A DNA stretch of 46,841 nt, taken from NCBI GenBank assembly GCA_902628965.1, contig CACOPB010000006.1, forward strand, positions 1 to 46,841, read 5' to 3'. Both the position numbers and the translations under genes were made by a program. Within the stretch, counting starts at the first letter, position 1. The number at the start of each line of letters is the position of its first letter. The stretch is from an uncultured Pelagibacteraceae bacterium. GTDB lineage: Bacteria > Pseudomonadota > Alphaproteobacteria > Pelagibacterales > Pelagibacteraceae. Shown here piece by piece: positions 33,471 through 41,844 of the stretch. Below the pieces are notes generated by a model, which made no database searches, was not told the origin of the DNA, and saw only the letters and a program-made list of their open reading frames with translations.

Positions 33471-34190
33471 ATGGATTTAAATATAGTTAATAACCAAGAG
33501 AAATTTTTAGCGGGAAAACTTGAAGGATATACTTTAAAAGGCGCAGAAAATAAATTTGATGATAGCGGAAATCCTTTACCATTTCCAGGCTGCACAATAA
33601 TTTGCAATATTCCTCTTAATACTAATTTATCTGATCAAATTATTAGTCTTCAAAAAAATATAGAGAATTTTAACCCTAAAAAAACTTACTTCTATTTACC
33701 TCCATCCAGTTTTCATATGACATTATTTGATTGTTGTAATTTTAATACAAAAAACACAAATTACTGGCCATCAGATATAGAACCTAATATGGATTATAAA
33801 GATATAGCCGTTGAATTAAACAAAAGAATTCAGAACTATATCTTTCCAAAAGAATTCAATCTTAAACTAAAAATGTTTTTTGGAGGATACAGTATTATTT
33901 TAGAACCATATTCTAAAAAGGATGAAAAAATATTAAGAAATTGTAGAGATGAACTAAGTAGTTTGTTAAAAATAAAATTTGAAAACCATCAAAGATATAA
34001 TTTTCATATTACTTTGGCATATATCTTGAGAGAACTTAATCAAATTGAAATAAATAATTTAATTGAATTTAATAAAAAACTTTCTTCAGACTTTAGTAAA
34101 AAATTTTCAAAAATTACTTTTACAAAACCTGAAATGTGTATTTTTGAGGATATGTTAGAATTTAAAAGTATTAATCCTTCCAGCCTGTAA
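33471..34190 (+). CDS. 2H phosphoesterase superfamily protein (DUF1868-like)
   Basis: The 239-residue protein has two H-x-T motifs about 100 residues apart, FHMTLFD (near 82) and FHITLAY (near 181), which are the hallmark of 2H phosphoesterases such as LigT and cyclic phosphodiesterases. N-terminal GNPLPFPGCTIICN and the motif layout fit DUF1868. 2H enzymes open cyclic phosphates or cleave 2',5' linkages. It lies nine bases after ugpQ, as the last gene of the ugp operon, and overlaps the convergent aldehyde dehydrogenase by 20 bases. A role on a cyclic glycerophosphate or related diester imported by Ugp is my inference; RNA processing is the alternative. Confidence 0.8.
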   Translation: MDLNIVNNQEKFLAGKLEGYTLKGAENKFDDSGNPLPFPGCTIICNIPLNTNLSDQIISLQKNIENFNPKKTYFYLPPSSFHMTLFDCCNFNTKNTNYWPSDIEPNMDYKDIAVELNKRIQNYIFPKEFNLKLKMFFGGYSIILEPYSKKDEKILRNCRDELSSLLKIKFENHQRYNFHITLAYILRELNQIEINNLIEFNKKLSSDFSKKFSKITFTKPEMCIFEDMLEFKSINPSSL

Positions 34191-35604
34191 CAGTTTTTAC
34201 TTCTAAATATTCTTCAAGCCCCCAAACTCCACCCTCTCTACCATTTCCTGATTGTCTGTATCCTCCAAAAGGCGTGCCCGCATCAGCTGCATTTCCATTG
34301 ATATAAACACATCCTGATCTTAATTTTTTTGCAACTCTATGAGCTTTCTCTCTATCCTCTGTTTGTAAATAATTTCCCAAACCATAAGACGTATCATTTA
34401 CAATTTTTACTGCTTCATCTTCATTTTCAAAAGCTATTATAGAAAGCACTGGACCAAAAATTTCTTCTTTTGCAATTCTCATTTCATTTGTTACGTTAGT
34501 AAAAATAGTTGGTTTAATAAAATAACCTTTATTTAATCCATTCGGTAACTCAGGACCACCTGCTGCTAATGTTGCTCCTTCAGATATTCCACTTTCAATT
34601 AAATTTATAATTTTATCGTATTGAGTTTTCGAAATTACAGGACCAATATGATCTCCTTTTTTCGATGCTTGATCTACTTTTATTTTATTTGCCTCATCCA
34701 CTGCTTCATTTACTGCTCTTTCATAAATAGATTTTTCAACTAACATTCTTGTTGGAGCATCGCATGATTGGCCTGAATTACTCATTACATTTCTTACTCC
34801 ATCTCTAACTGCATCTTTATAACTATCTGCAAAAACTATGTTTCCACCTTTGCCACCAAGTTCTAAGCAAACTCTTTTTATAGTTTCAGCTGCATTTTTT
34901 GAAATTAATCTTCCTGCACGCGTTGAACCTGTAAAAGAAACCATATCAATATCGGGATGACTTGAAATTTGAGTTCCTACTCCTTCACCATCTCCATTGA
35001 CTAGATTAAATACTCCTTTTGGAAAACCAACTTCATCAATCATTTCTGCAAATAGCATTCCTGAAATAGGTGCTATTTCTGATGGCTTGAGTATCATTGT
35101 GCATCCAGTTGCAAATGCTGGAACTACCTTGAGAGCTATTTGGTTTATTGGCCAATTCCATGGTGTAATTAGACCACAAACTCCGATTGGTTCATAATAA
35201 ATGTGGTTATTAGATTTTTGATCGAAATGTTCATCAAATTCAAAGTCTTTAAGTCTTAAAATAAAATCTTCTAAGTGTGTTTGTCCAGATCCAGTTTGAA
35301 CATCTGTTGCCCAATCCATTGGTGCACCCATTTCGAGTGAAATAGCCTTTGCCATTTCTCCAAATCTTTTTTTGTAAACTACAAGCAATTTTTCGAGCAA
35401 TTCTAACCTTTCTTTTTTGCTAGTTTCTTTCCAGGTTTCAAAAGCAGTTTTTGCAGCCTTAACCGCACTATCTGTGTCTTTTTTTGAACCTAATGAAATA
35501 ATTGCACAAGGATCTTCATTGCAAGGGTTTATTACCTCAAAGTCATTTTTTTCAATTGCATCTACCCATTTGCCATTAATGTAAAATTTTCTTTTATCTA
35601 ACAT
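34171..35604 (-). CDS. NAD(P)-dependent aldehyde dehydrogenase
   Basis: A 477-residue aldehyde dehydrogenase with TPWNWPINQ, LKPSEIAP, FTGSTRAGR (cofactor region), LELGGKGGN (general-base Glu), and the nucleophile Cys in GQSCDAPTR. The C-terminal TPFGGYRQSGNGRE is normal. It differs from the 5601-7082 enzyme by having the DAPTR segment rather than IAGSR after the Cys, so the two are not recent duplicates. It is the last gene of the minus-strand operon EamA permease, 3-hydroxyisobutyrate-dehydrogenase-like enzyme, ALDH. Substrate unknown; a semialdehyde made by the preceding dehydrogenase or by the divergent ectoine-like genes would fit. Confidence 0.92.
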   Translation of the reverse strand: MLDKRKFYINGKWVDAIEKNDFEVINPCNEDPCAIISLGSKKDTDSAVKAAKTAFETWKETSKKERLELLEKLLVVYKKRFGEMAKAISLEMGAPMDWATDVQTGSGQTHLEDFILRLKDFEFDEHFDQKSNNHIYYEPIGVCGLITPWNWPINQIALKVVPAFATGCTMILKPSEIAPISGMLFAEMIDEVGFPKGVFNLVNGDGEGVGTQISSHPDIDMVSFTGSTRAGRLISKNAAETIKRVCLELGGKGGNIVFADSYKDAVRDGVRNVMSNSGQSCDAPTRMLVEKSIYERAVNEAVDEANKIKVDQASKKGDHIGPVISKTQYDKIINLIESGISEGATLAAGGPELPNGLNKGYFIKPTIFTNVTNEMRIAKEEIFGPVLSIIAFENEDEAVKIVNDTSYGLGNYLQTEDREKAHRVAKKLRSGCVYINGNAADAGTPFGGYRQSGNGREGGVWGLEEYLEVKTVTGWKD

Positions 35605-35625
35605 TTAATAATCTTACCATATTTA

Positions 35626-36567
35626 TTAAATTTCATAGCCTTTTTCCTCTGACTCATTATCCACAAGCTCTTCAGGAAAACCTTTGGCTCTAAAATTAAT
35701 TTTATTTAAATCTTCCATTCTTTTTACAATCATTGATGACCATGCTCTTGAACCATATTTTTTCTGTCCATCTTTAAATATCTCAACTATTTTTGGAGAA
35801 ATTTCCAAAGGAGCATTTAATTTTTTAGCTAGATTATCGAATAAACCCGTATCTTTCAAAACAAGATCCATTGTAAAATTAATATTATAAGAACCATTCA
35901 AAATAACCTGGCTTTCTGTTTCATGAACAAATGAGTTTCCAGATGAAACTGCAATACCTTTAAATGTTTTAGCTAAATCTAAATTTGATTTTTTTGCAAC
36001 AGTCCATGCCTCACCTAATGCTACCAAATGGACTGATGCCAAATAATTTGTTATAACTTTAAGAACTGACGCACTACCTAACTCACCAGTATGTAAAACT
36101 TTTCTACCCATTACAGTTAAGGCAGGTAATATTTTTTTAAAAGCTTTTCTATCTCCTCCTACAAATATAGAAATATTACCTGTGGCTGCTCTATGACACC
36201 CTCCACTAACAGGTCCATCTAGTGGGATAGCTTTTTTTGATATCACTTTATTTCCAAGTCTTTTAACCTCATCCTCATCTGTTGTGCTCATTTCTAACCA
36301 AATTTTATTTTCTGATAAACCATTTAGAACTCCATCTTCACTTTCCATAACCTTTGCGGAAACTTCAGGCGAGGGAAGAGAAGTAATAATTAGATCAGTT
36401 TGTTCTGCTAATTCTTTAGGAGACTTTGTAACTTTAGCACCTAGCTTTTTAAATTCATTTGTTAAACTTTCATCTATTTCTCTAACAGTAACATCAAAAT
36501 TATTTCTTATTAAGCTTCCAGCTAGTTTACCACCTACATTTCCTAAACCAATAAAACCTATTTTCAT
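35626..36567 (-). CDS. 3-Hydroxyisobutyrate dehydrogenase-family NAD(P)-dependent oxidoreductase
   Basis: The 313-residue beta-hydroxyacid dehydrogenase has the N-terminal GFIGLGNVGGKLA Rossmann motif, the substrate motif DGPVSGG, the catalytic Lys in GSASVLKVITNYL with its Asn, and the usual all-helical C-terminal domain. It should oxidise a 3-hydroxy acid to the semialdehyde or keto acid, which the adjacent aldehyde dehydrogenase could then take. The ATG overlaps the EamA permease stop by four bases. The exact acid (3-hydroxyisobutyrate, 2-hydroxy-3-oxopropionate, others) cannot be read. The C-terminus has an extra acidic tail (VDNESEEKGYEI). Confidence 0.9.
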   Translation of the reverse strand: MKIGFIGLGNVGGKLAGSLIRNNFDVTVREIDESLTNEFKKLGAKVTKSPKELAEQTDLIITSLPSPEVSAKVMESEDGVLNGLSENKIWLEMSTTDEDEVKRLGNKVISKKAIPLDGPVSGGCHRAATGNISIFVGGDRKAFKKILPALTVMGRKVLHTGELGSASVLKVITNYLASVHLVALGEAWTVAKKSNLDLAKTFKGIAVSSGNSFVHETESQVILNGSYNINFTMDLVLKDTGLFDNLAKKLNAPLEISPKIVEIFKDGQKKYGSRAWSSMIVKRMEDLNKINFRAKGFPEELVDNESEEKGYEI

Positions 36568-37436
36568 TTTATTTCCTCTTCTTTTTTATTTTTTGTAAAC
36601 ACAATTAAAATCACGCCTACTATTATTATTGCACCACCTATAAATAATTCTTGTGTTGGTTTTTCACCTAAAAGAAATATGGCAGCTAGTAAACCTGTTG
36701 GGGGTATTCCCATGGTAACGATAGGAAGCACTTTATAAAGTGGGTTGTTTTTTAATACATAATAAAAACAACCATAAGTAATTGGTTGCATGATGAAACC
36801 AATATAAATTGCAATGATCCAGTGATCAATCTTGGCATTTGTTAAATAATTAATCGTATTTCCATCAATTATTGAAGAAAGCATTATTAAAATTGGTCCA
36901 GAGAAAAATGCTAACCAAGCAACTAGAGCCAAAGGATTTATTTCTTTACTCAAAGGTTTAACCATAACTTGTCCAAGAGCCCATATAGCAGACCCTAAAA
37001 TTGTAAGGCCAATTCCAATAAATTTTCCATCTAAGTTAGGAGATCCAGTTAAAATATAAACACCAACAAAAGCAATAGCTATACCTACCAAAGCTCTAAT
37101 AGTTGGTCTTTCTTTAAGCATGAAGTAAGCAAAAATAACTCCAAACGGAACTTCCATCTGAACCAAAAGAACTGCTGAAGATGCATCAATTAAATCTAAA
37201 CCAGTATATGTAATACTATATTGTAAAGTATTAGCCACTAATGAAGCAGCAAATATTCTTTTTAAATATCCTTTTGGTATTGGAAACCACCAGACTAATA
37301 ATGATGCAGCAAATGTAAATCTTATACCCATTAAAAGTATAGGGGGGAAAGATTCAAAAGCAGGTTTTGCAATTACAAAACCGAAGCCTAAAAAAATAGG
37401 CACTAAGGAGGCTACAAAAGTATCTTTTATATTCAT
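36564..37436 (-). CDS. EamA-family (DMT) permease
   Basis: A 290-residue protein with ten hydrophobic segments in two EamA repeats; the first repeat ends with the stretch LKERPTIRALVGIAIAFVGVYILTGSPN. It is only distantly related to the tandem pair at 13615-15519. It leads the three-gene minus-strand operon and is divergent from the EutA-like gene across a 57-base promoter region. It may move the substrate or product of the hydroxyacid/aldehyde dehydrogenase pair; substrate unknown. Confidence 0.88.
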   Translation of the reverse strand: MNIKDTFVASLVPIFLGFGFVIAKPAFESFPPILLMGIRFTFAASLLVWWFPIPKGYLKRIFAASLVANTLQYSITYTGLDLIDASSAVLLVQMEVPFGVIFAYFMLKERPTIRALVGIAIAFVGVYILTGSPNLDGKFIGIGLTILGSAIWALGQVMVKPLSKEINPLALVAWLAFFSGPILIMLSSIIDGNTINYLTNAKIDHWIIAIYIGFIMQPITYGCFYYVLKNNPLYKVLPIVTMGIPPTGLLAAIFLLGEKPTQELFIGGAIIIVGVILIVFTKNKKEEEIK

Positions 37437-37493
37437 GCCTATTTTAATATTAATGATTATTAAAGAACTTATGATATATTCACTTTTTAATTT

Positions 37494-38240
37494 ATGAATT
37501 CAACAAAAATAGATCCTAAATTTATCAGCCAAGCTAATCCTAGAGTTGGCTTAATTGCTCTTGCTAGTGATTTTATGATTGAAAAAGATTTTATAAATGT
37601 GATTAAAAATAAGAAAATCGATTTCTTTGTTAATCGTATTGAGTGTTACAACCCTCTCACGAAAGAAAACTTGATTAAAATGTCTAATAAAATCACCGAA
37701 GTTACAAAAGATATTTTACCTGATCAAGACTTGGATTGCGTAGTTTATGGATGCACTTCGGGCACTATTGCAGCAGGACATGATTCAATTGAAGAAAAAG
37801 TTAAATTAGCTAAACCAATGGCAGACGTATCAACACCAAGCACTGCTGCAATAAATGCATTAAAGAAATTCAATATTAAGAATGTTTCAATTTTTACACC
37901 CTACAGTAAAAAATTAAATGATGATGTACTAGACTATTTTAAAAGTGAAGGTTTTGAAATTACATCGAATTCTTATTTTGATATTCAAGATGATTATGAC
38001 ATTGGAAAAGTTGATCAAAATTATTTGTATGAGGTATTATCAAAAATAGATTTGAATGGAGCTGATGCTTTATTTGTGTCATGTACAGCTTTACCAGTTC
38101 TAGAAATTATTGATAAATTAGAAAAAAAATTAAATACAATAGTTTTATCTAGTAATCAGGCTTTAATTTGGGATACCCTTATAAAAATTAAAAAAAATAA
38201 TTCTGTTGAAGGTTTTGGAAAATTATTCCAAGTAAATTGA
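37494..38240 (+). CDS. Asp/Glu racemase/maleate isomerase superfamily protein, EutA-like
   Basis: The 248-residue protein has two cysteine motifs of the superfamily, YGCTSGTIAAG (about residue 83) and SCTALPVLE (about 198), both needed for two-base or isomerase chemistry. Together with the following EutD/DoeA-like gene it reproduces the eutA-eutD association of ectoine-catabolic clusters, where EutA is a maleate-isomerase-like protein of uncertain function. Alternative readings are arylmalonate decarboxylase-like or a true maleate isomerase. No ribosome site is seen; TATATT lies 13 bases upstream of the ATG. The stop shares a base with the next start (TGATG). Confidence 0.82.
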   Translation: MNSTKIDPKFISQANPRVGLIALASDFMIEKDFINVIKNKKIDFFVNRIECYNPLTKENLIKMSNKITEVTKDILPDQDLDCVVYGCTSGTIAAGHDSIEEKVKLAKPMADVSTPSTAAINALKKFNIKNVSIFTPYSKKLNDDVLDYFKSEGFEITSNSYFDIQDDYDIGKVDQNYLYEVLSKIDLNGADALFVSCTALPVLEIIDKLEKKLNTIVLSSNQALIWDTLIKIKKNNSVEGFGKLFQVN

Positions 38241-39409
38241 TGTCTTTTACTAAAGAAGAGTACAAACAAAGATTAACAAAAGTTCAAAAAATGATGCAGG
38301 AAAAAGGTATCGAACTTTTAATTTCACATGATACAAACAATATGAATTATTTAACAGGTTATGATGCATGGTCTTTTTATTATGCTCAATGTGCTATTGT
38401 TCATGTAAATGCCGATGAACCTTTATGTTTTGTAAGAGCGCAGGATGCTGGTGGTGCGTATATTACAACTTACCTAAAAAACGAAAGTATAATTGTTTAT
38501 GATGAAAATTACATTCATAAATGGCCGAAACATCCATATGATTACTTAGTTGAAATTATTAAAGAGAGAAAGTGGGATAAACTAAATATTGGTGTTGAAA
38601 TGGATGCCCATTATTTTACTGCATTTTGTTATGAAAAAATTAAACAGGGATTACCAAACGCACAAATAAAGGATAGTGATCGATTGGTTAATTGGGCAAG
38701 ATTGGTTAAATCTGATTCTGAAATTGATTTTATGAAATCTGCTGCAAAAATATCAGAAAAAGGAATGAAGACGGCTATGGAAGTAATTAAACCAGGTGTT
38801 AGACAATGTGATGCCGTAGGTGAAATCCAAAAAACATTATTTTATGGTACAGAGGAATTTGGAGGTGAGTATTCTAGTATTGCAACTTTACTCCCAACAG
38901 GAAAAGGAACATCAGCATCACATTTAACAGCAACCCAAGACAAATTTGTAGAAGGAGAGGCTACAATTATTGAATTATCTGGAGTTTATAAGAGATATCA
39001 TGCTCCAATGGCCAGAACAGTTCTGCTTGGAAAACCTAATCAATTAAAGATTGATACAATGAACAAAACTATCGAGGCACTAAATGCTGGAATTAGCGCA
39101 ATCAAACCTGGAAATTCAGCAGATGACGTTGCTCAAGCATTCTGGAAAATTTTAGATAAATATGGAATAGAAAAAAAATCTAGAACAGGTTATTCGATTG
39201 GAATTGGATATCCTCCTGATTGGGGTGAGCACACTCTTAATATATATAAAGGAGATATGACAGTGCTTGAGCCAAATGTTTGTTTTCATATGATTGCTGT
39301 AATGCAGTTTGGAGATTGGGGCGTTGAAGCATCTGAGGCAATTAGGGTAACAGAGAATGGATCAGAATTGTTCTGTAATTTTCCAAAAGAGCTTCATATT
39401 AAGAGTTAA
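38240..39409 (+). CDS. doeA: M24-fold hydrolase, ectoine hydrolase-like (EutD/DoeA)
   Basis: The 389-residue creatinase/aminopeptidase-fold protein matches DoeA from memory at many points: LTGYDAWSFY, KWDKLNIGVEMDAHYF, VNWARLVKSDSEIDFMKSAA, VYKRYHAPMARTV, AKPGN-type IKPGNSADDVA, and GIEKKSRTGYSIGIGYPPDWGEHTLN. The paired Asp metal ligands of M24 peptidases are not present at the expected place (ELSGVYKRYHAPMART), as in creatinase and EutD, which work without a metal. EutD opens the ectoine ring to N-acetyl-diaminobutyrate. The ATG at 38240 is chosen over a TTG one codon earlier. The deacetylase EutE/DoeB, and eutB/eutC, are not seen nearby, so the substrate may be a relative of ectoine. Confidence 0.8.
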   Translation: MSFTKEEYKQRLTKVQKMMQEKGIELLISHDTNNMNYLTGYDAWSFYYAQCAIVHVNADEPLCFVRAQDAGGAYITTYLKNESIIVYDENYIHKWPKHPYDYLVEIIKERKWDKLNIGVEMDAHYFTAFCYEKIKQGLPNAQIKDSDRLVNWARLVKSDSEIDFMKSAAKISEKGMKTAMEVIKPGVRQCDAVGEIQKTLFYGTEEFGGEYSSIATLLPTGKGTSASHLTATQDKFVEGEATIIELSGVYKRYHAPMARTVLLGKPNQLKIDTMNKTIEALNAGISAIKPGNSADDVAQAFWKILDKYGIEKKSRTGYSIGIGYPPDWGEHTLNIYKGDMTVLEPNVCFHMIAVMQFGDWGVEASEAIRVTENGSELFCNFPKELHIKS

Positions 39410-39454
39410 TTAGCTATTGAAATCTATTTATACAAATGTTTTATATGCACCTTT

Positions 39455-40540
39455 ATGTCTAAAAATCCAGAATTTGTAAAATTCGATAAAGTAGATAAAA
39501 GTTATGATGGCAAAGTTCTTGTCGTTAAAGATCTTCAATTAAATATTGCAGAAGGTGAGTTTATTACAATGCTTGGTCCATCTGGTTCGGGTAAAACAAC
39601 ATGTTTGATGATGTTGGCAGGTTTTGAAACACCAACACACGGTGAAATATTATTAGATGGCAATATAATTTCTAATATTCCACCACATAAAAGAGGAATT
39701 GGAATGGTTTTTCAAAACTACGCATTGTTTCCACATATGACAGTTTACGAAAACTTAGCTTTTCCGTTAAGAGTAAGAAAAGTTCAAAAAGATGAAATAG
39801 ATAAAAAAGTTGATAGAGCATTATCAATGGTTTCATTAAATGGATTTGAAACCAGAATGCCAGCTCAGCTTTCAGGTGGTCAGCAACAAAGGGTTGCTGT
39901 TGCAAGAGCTTTGGTATTTGACCCAGCAGTTGTTTTGATGGATGAACCTCTAGGAGCATTAGATAAAAATTTGAGAGAGAGTATGCAATATGAAATTAAA
40001 CATATTCACGAAAGTATTGGTGTAACAGTTGTATATGTTACCCACGATCAAAGTGAGGCATTAACTATGTCAAACAGAATTGCAGTATTCAATGATGGAA
40101 AAGTTCAACAGTTATCAGATCCAGCCGAGCTTTATGAAAAACCTGTTAATTCATTTGTTGCTGAGTTCATAGGTGAGAACAATACTTTCAATGGTGAAAT
40201 TGTAGATATCGACAAAGAGAAATGTAAAGTTAAATTAGTAAATTCAGAAATATTAGCAAACCCAATATCAGTTAAGTCTCGAGGAGAAAAAACAACAGTA
40301 TCATTGAGACCTGAGAGAGCTTTAATAAATCCATCTGATAAAATGGATAATATGTTTACTGGAAAGATTGAGGAAGTAATTTATCACGGCGATCATACAA
40401 GAGTTAGATTAAATCTTTTGGGAAGCTCAGAATTTATTCTTAAAGTACCCAACAGCACATCTAATTTAGAGCTGAAAGTCAGCCAAGATATAAATATTGG
40501 TTGGAATAGCACAGATGCGAGAGCACTAGACCCAAAATAA
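39455..40540 (+). CDS. potA: ABC transporter ATP-binding protein, PotA type
   Basis: A 361-residue ATPase of the spermidine/putrescine-type importer family. Walker A is GPSGSGKTT, the Q-loop VFQNYALFPHM, signature LSGGQQQRVAVARAL, Walker B VVLMDEPLGALDK and H-loop VTHDQSEALTM; a C-terminal TOBE domain (about 285-355) is present. It precedes the binding protein and both permeases of the same system. The 45-base gap after the DoeA-like gene has no terminator, so the catabolic pair and transporter may be co-transcribed. The true ligand may be ectoine-like, a polyamine, or another osmolyte. Confidence 0.9.
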   Translation: MSKNPEFVKFDKVDKSYDGKVLVVKDLQLNIAEGEFITMLGPSGSGKTTCLMMLAGFETPTHGEILLDGNIISNIPPHKRGIGMVFQNYALFPHMTVYENLAFPLRVRKVQKDEIDKKVDRALSMVSLNGFETRMPAQLSGGQQQRVAVARALVFDPAVVLMDEPLGALDKNLRESMQYEIKHIHESIGVTVVYVTHDQSEALTMSNRIAVFNDGKVQQLSDPAELYEKPVNSFVAEFIGENNTFNGEIVDIDKEKCKVKLVNSEILANPISVKSRGEKTTVSLRPERALINPSDKMDNMFTGKIEEVIYHGDHTRVRLNLLGSSEFILKVPNSTSNLELKVSQDINIGWNSTDARALDPK

Positions 40541-40582
40541 TCTAGAATTAAAACATACTTATATTAATGACAAAATCAGCTG

Positions 40583-40636
40583 TTGACTTAAGTTTAGCTA
40601 TTTGTTGTACTTTTACTTATATAAATTAATTTATAT
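40583..40636 (+). promoter_or_regulatory. Promoter and palindrome upstream of the PotD-like gene
   Basis: TTGACT (40583-40588) and TGTACT (40606-40611) with a 17-base spacer make a good -35/-10 pair. Just downstream, ATATAAATT/AATTTATAT (40619-40636) is a perfect 18-base palindrome at the likely transcript start, a possible operator. The binding protein gene thus likely has its own promoter within the operon. Confidence 0.45.
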
Positions 40637-40657
40637 CAACGTTTAAACGGAGGAATA

Positions 40658-41776
40658 ATGAAAAAACTAAGTAAATTATTACTAGCTCTTTCTTTTGTAC
40701 TTTCAATAACTTCATCAGCATTTGCAGTTACTGTTGCATCATGGGGTGGAGCTTATACAGAATCTCAAAAGTTAGGGTATGGTGATCCAACTGCTAAAGC
40801 ACTAGGAGTAGATATCAACTGGGTTGATTATTCTGGTGGTTTATCAGAAATCAAAGCACAAAAAGAGGCAGGTGCTATAACTTGGGATATCATAGACCTA
40901 TTTGCATTCGATACAATTAACGGATGTGACGAAGGTTTATTTGTTAAATTTGATTTTGATAAAGACTTCCCAGCCGCGCCAGATGGAACTGCTGCAAGTG
41001 AAGATTTCTTTGCACCAATGCCTAGCGAATGTGCTGTAGGTAATATCTTATATTCTTGGAACTATGCTTTTGATACAAGAGCGTTTGGTGGTAAAGAGCC
41101 TAAAACAATTAGGGATTTCTTTAACACTAAAAAATTCCCAGGAAAAAGAGCAATCTACAAAAGTGCTTTAACTAATTTAGAAATCGCTTTAGCTGCTGAC
41201 GGAGTGAAGTTAGGTGATGGTGGTTCAAGAGTTTACAGAAAACTTTTAGAAGACGGTGGAATCGATAGAGCAATGAATAAAATTAAAGCTTTATGTACTG
41301 ATCCAAATGGAGGATGTGTATTCTGGTCTGCAGGTGCTCAACCACCTGAATTACTAGTTGCTGGTGAAGTTGTAATGGCAACTGGTTGGAATGGAAGATT
41401 CTTTAATGCAGAAGTAGGTGAAAATGCTCCAATCAAACAAGTATGGGATGGTCAAGGTCTAGACTATGAATATTTCGCACTTGTTAAAGGTGGACCAGAT
41501 GAAGCAAATGCTAAAAAAGCTTTGGCTATGATGACTAACACAGAAATGTTAGCTGGTAGCGCGAAGTACATTGCATATGCTCCATACAGAAAATCATCTC
41601 TTGATGTAATTACTGCTGGTGAGCCTTGGTACAAAGATGGTAAAACTAATATGATGCCACAAATGCCAACTGCTCCTGCAAACACTAAGAACTATTTCTT
41701 AGTAGACCCTTTCTTCTGGGCTGATAACAATACTGAGATCAGTGAGAAGTGGGAAGCAATGAAAGCAGGTCTATAA
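40658..41776 (+). CDS. Extracellular substrate-binding protein, PotD/spermidine-putrescine type
   Basis: The 372-residue protein has a clear signal peptide (MKKLSKLLLALSFVLSITSSAFA, cleaved before VTVASWGG) and the type II binding fold of the PotD/PotF family; VASWGGAYTESQ is the usual opening. Four cysteines (NGCDEG, SECAVG, ALCTDP, GGCVFW) could form two disulfides. GGAGGA precedes the ATG, the strongest ribosome site in this operon. Acidic residues that hold polyamines in PotD are not obviously conserved, so the ligand could be another amine or zwitterion. A strong terminator follows the gene. Confidence 0.88.
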   Translation: MKKLSKLLLALSFVLSITSSAFAVTVASWGGAYTESQKLGYGDPTAKALGVDINWVDYSGGLSEIKAQKEAGAITWDIIDLFAFDTINGCDEGLFVKFDFDKDFPAAPDGTAASEDFFAPMPSECAVGNILYSWNYAFDTRAFGGKEPKTIRDFFNTKKFPGKRAIYKSALTNLEIALAADGVKLGDGGSRVYRKLLEDGGIDRAMNKIKALCTDPNGGCVFWSAGAQPPELLVAGEVVMATGWNGRFFNAEVGENAPIKQVWDGQGLDYEYFALVKGGPDEANAKKALAMMTNTEMLAGSAKYIAYAPYRKSSLDVITAGEPWYKDGKTNMMPQMPTAPANTKNYFLVDPFFWADNNTEISEKWEAMKAGL

Positions 41777-41811
41777 TTTCAGTTTTAAACACTGAATTTA
41801 TATAATATATT

Positions 41812-41844
41812 TAGGGCGGTTATATTTAACCGCCCTATTTTTTT
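41812..41844 (+). terminator. Intra-operon terminator between the PotD-like and PotB-like genes
   Basis: TAGGGCGGTTA and TAACCGCCCTA form a perfect 11-base-pair stem around TATT, followed by seven T. The T run ends exactly at the ATG of the PotB-like gene at 41845, so the terminator takes the place of a ribosome site there. Confidence 0.92.

Noticed and set aside
40567..40629. 20-codon ORF (starts MTKSAVDLSL) upstream of the PotD-like gene
   Set aside because: It covers the best -35/-10 pair of that gene, has no ribosome site and no coupling to a neighbour, so it is most likely chance.
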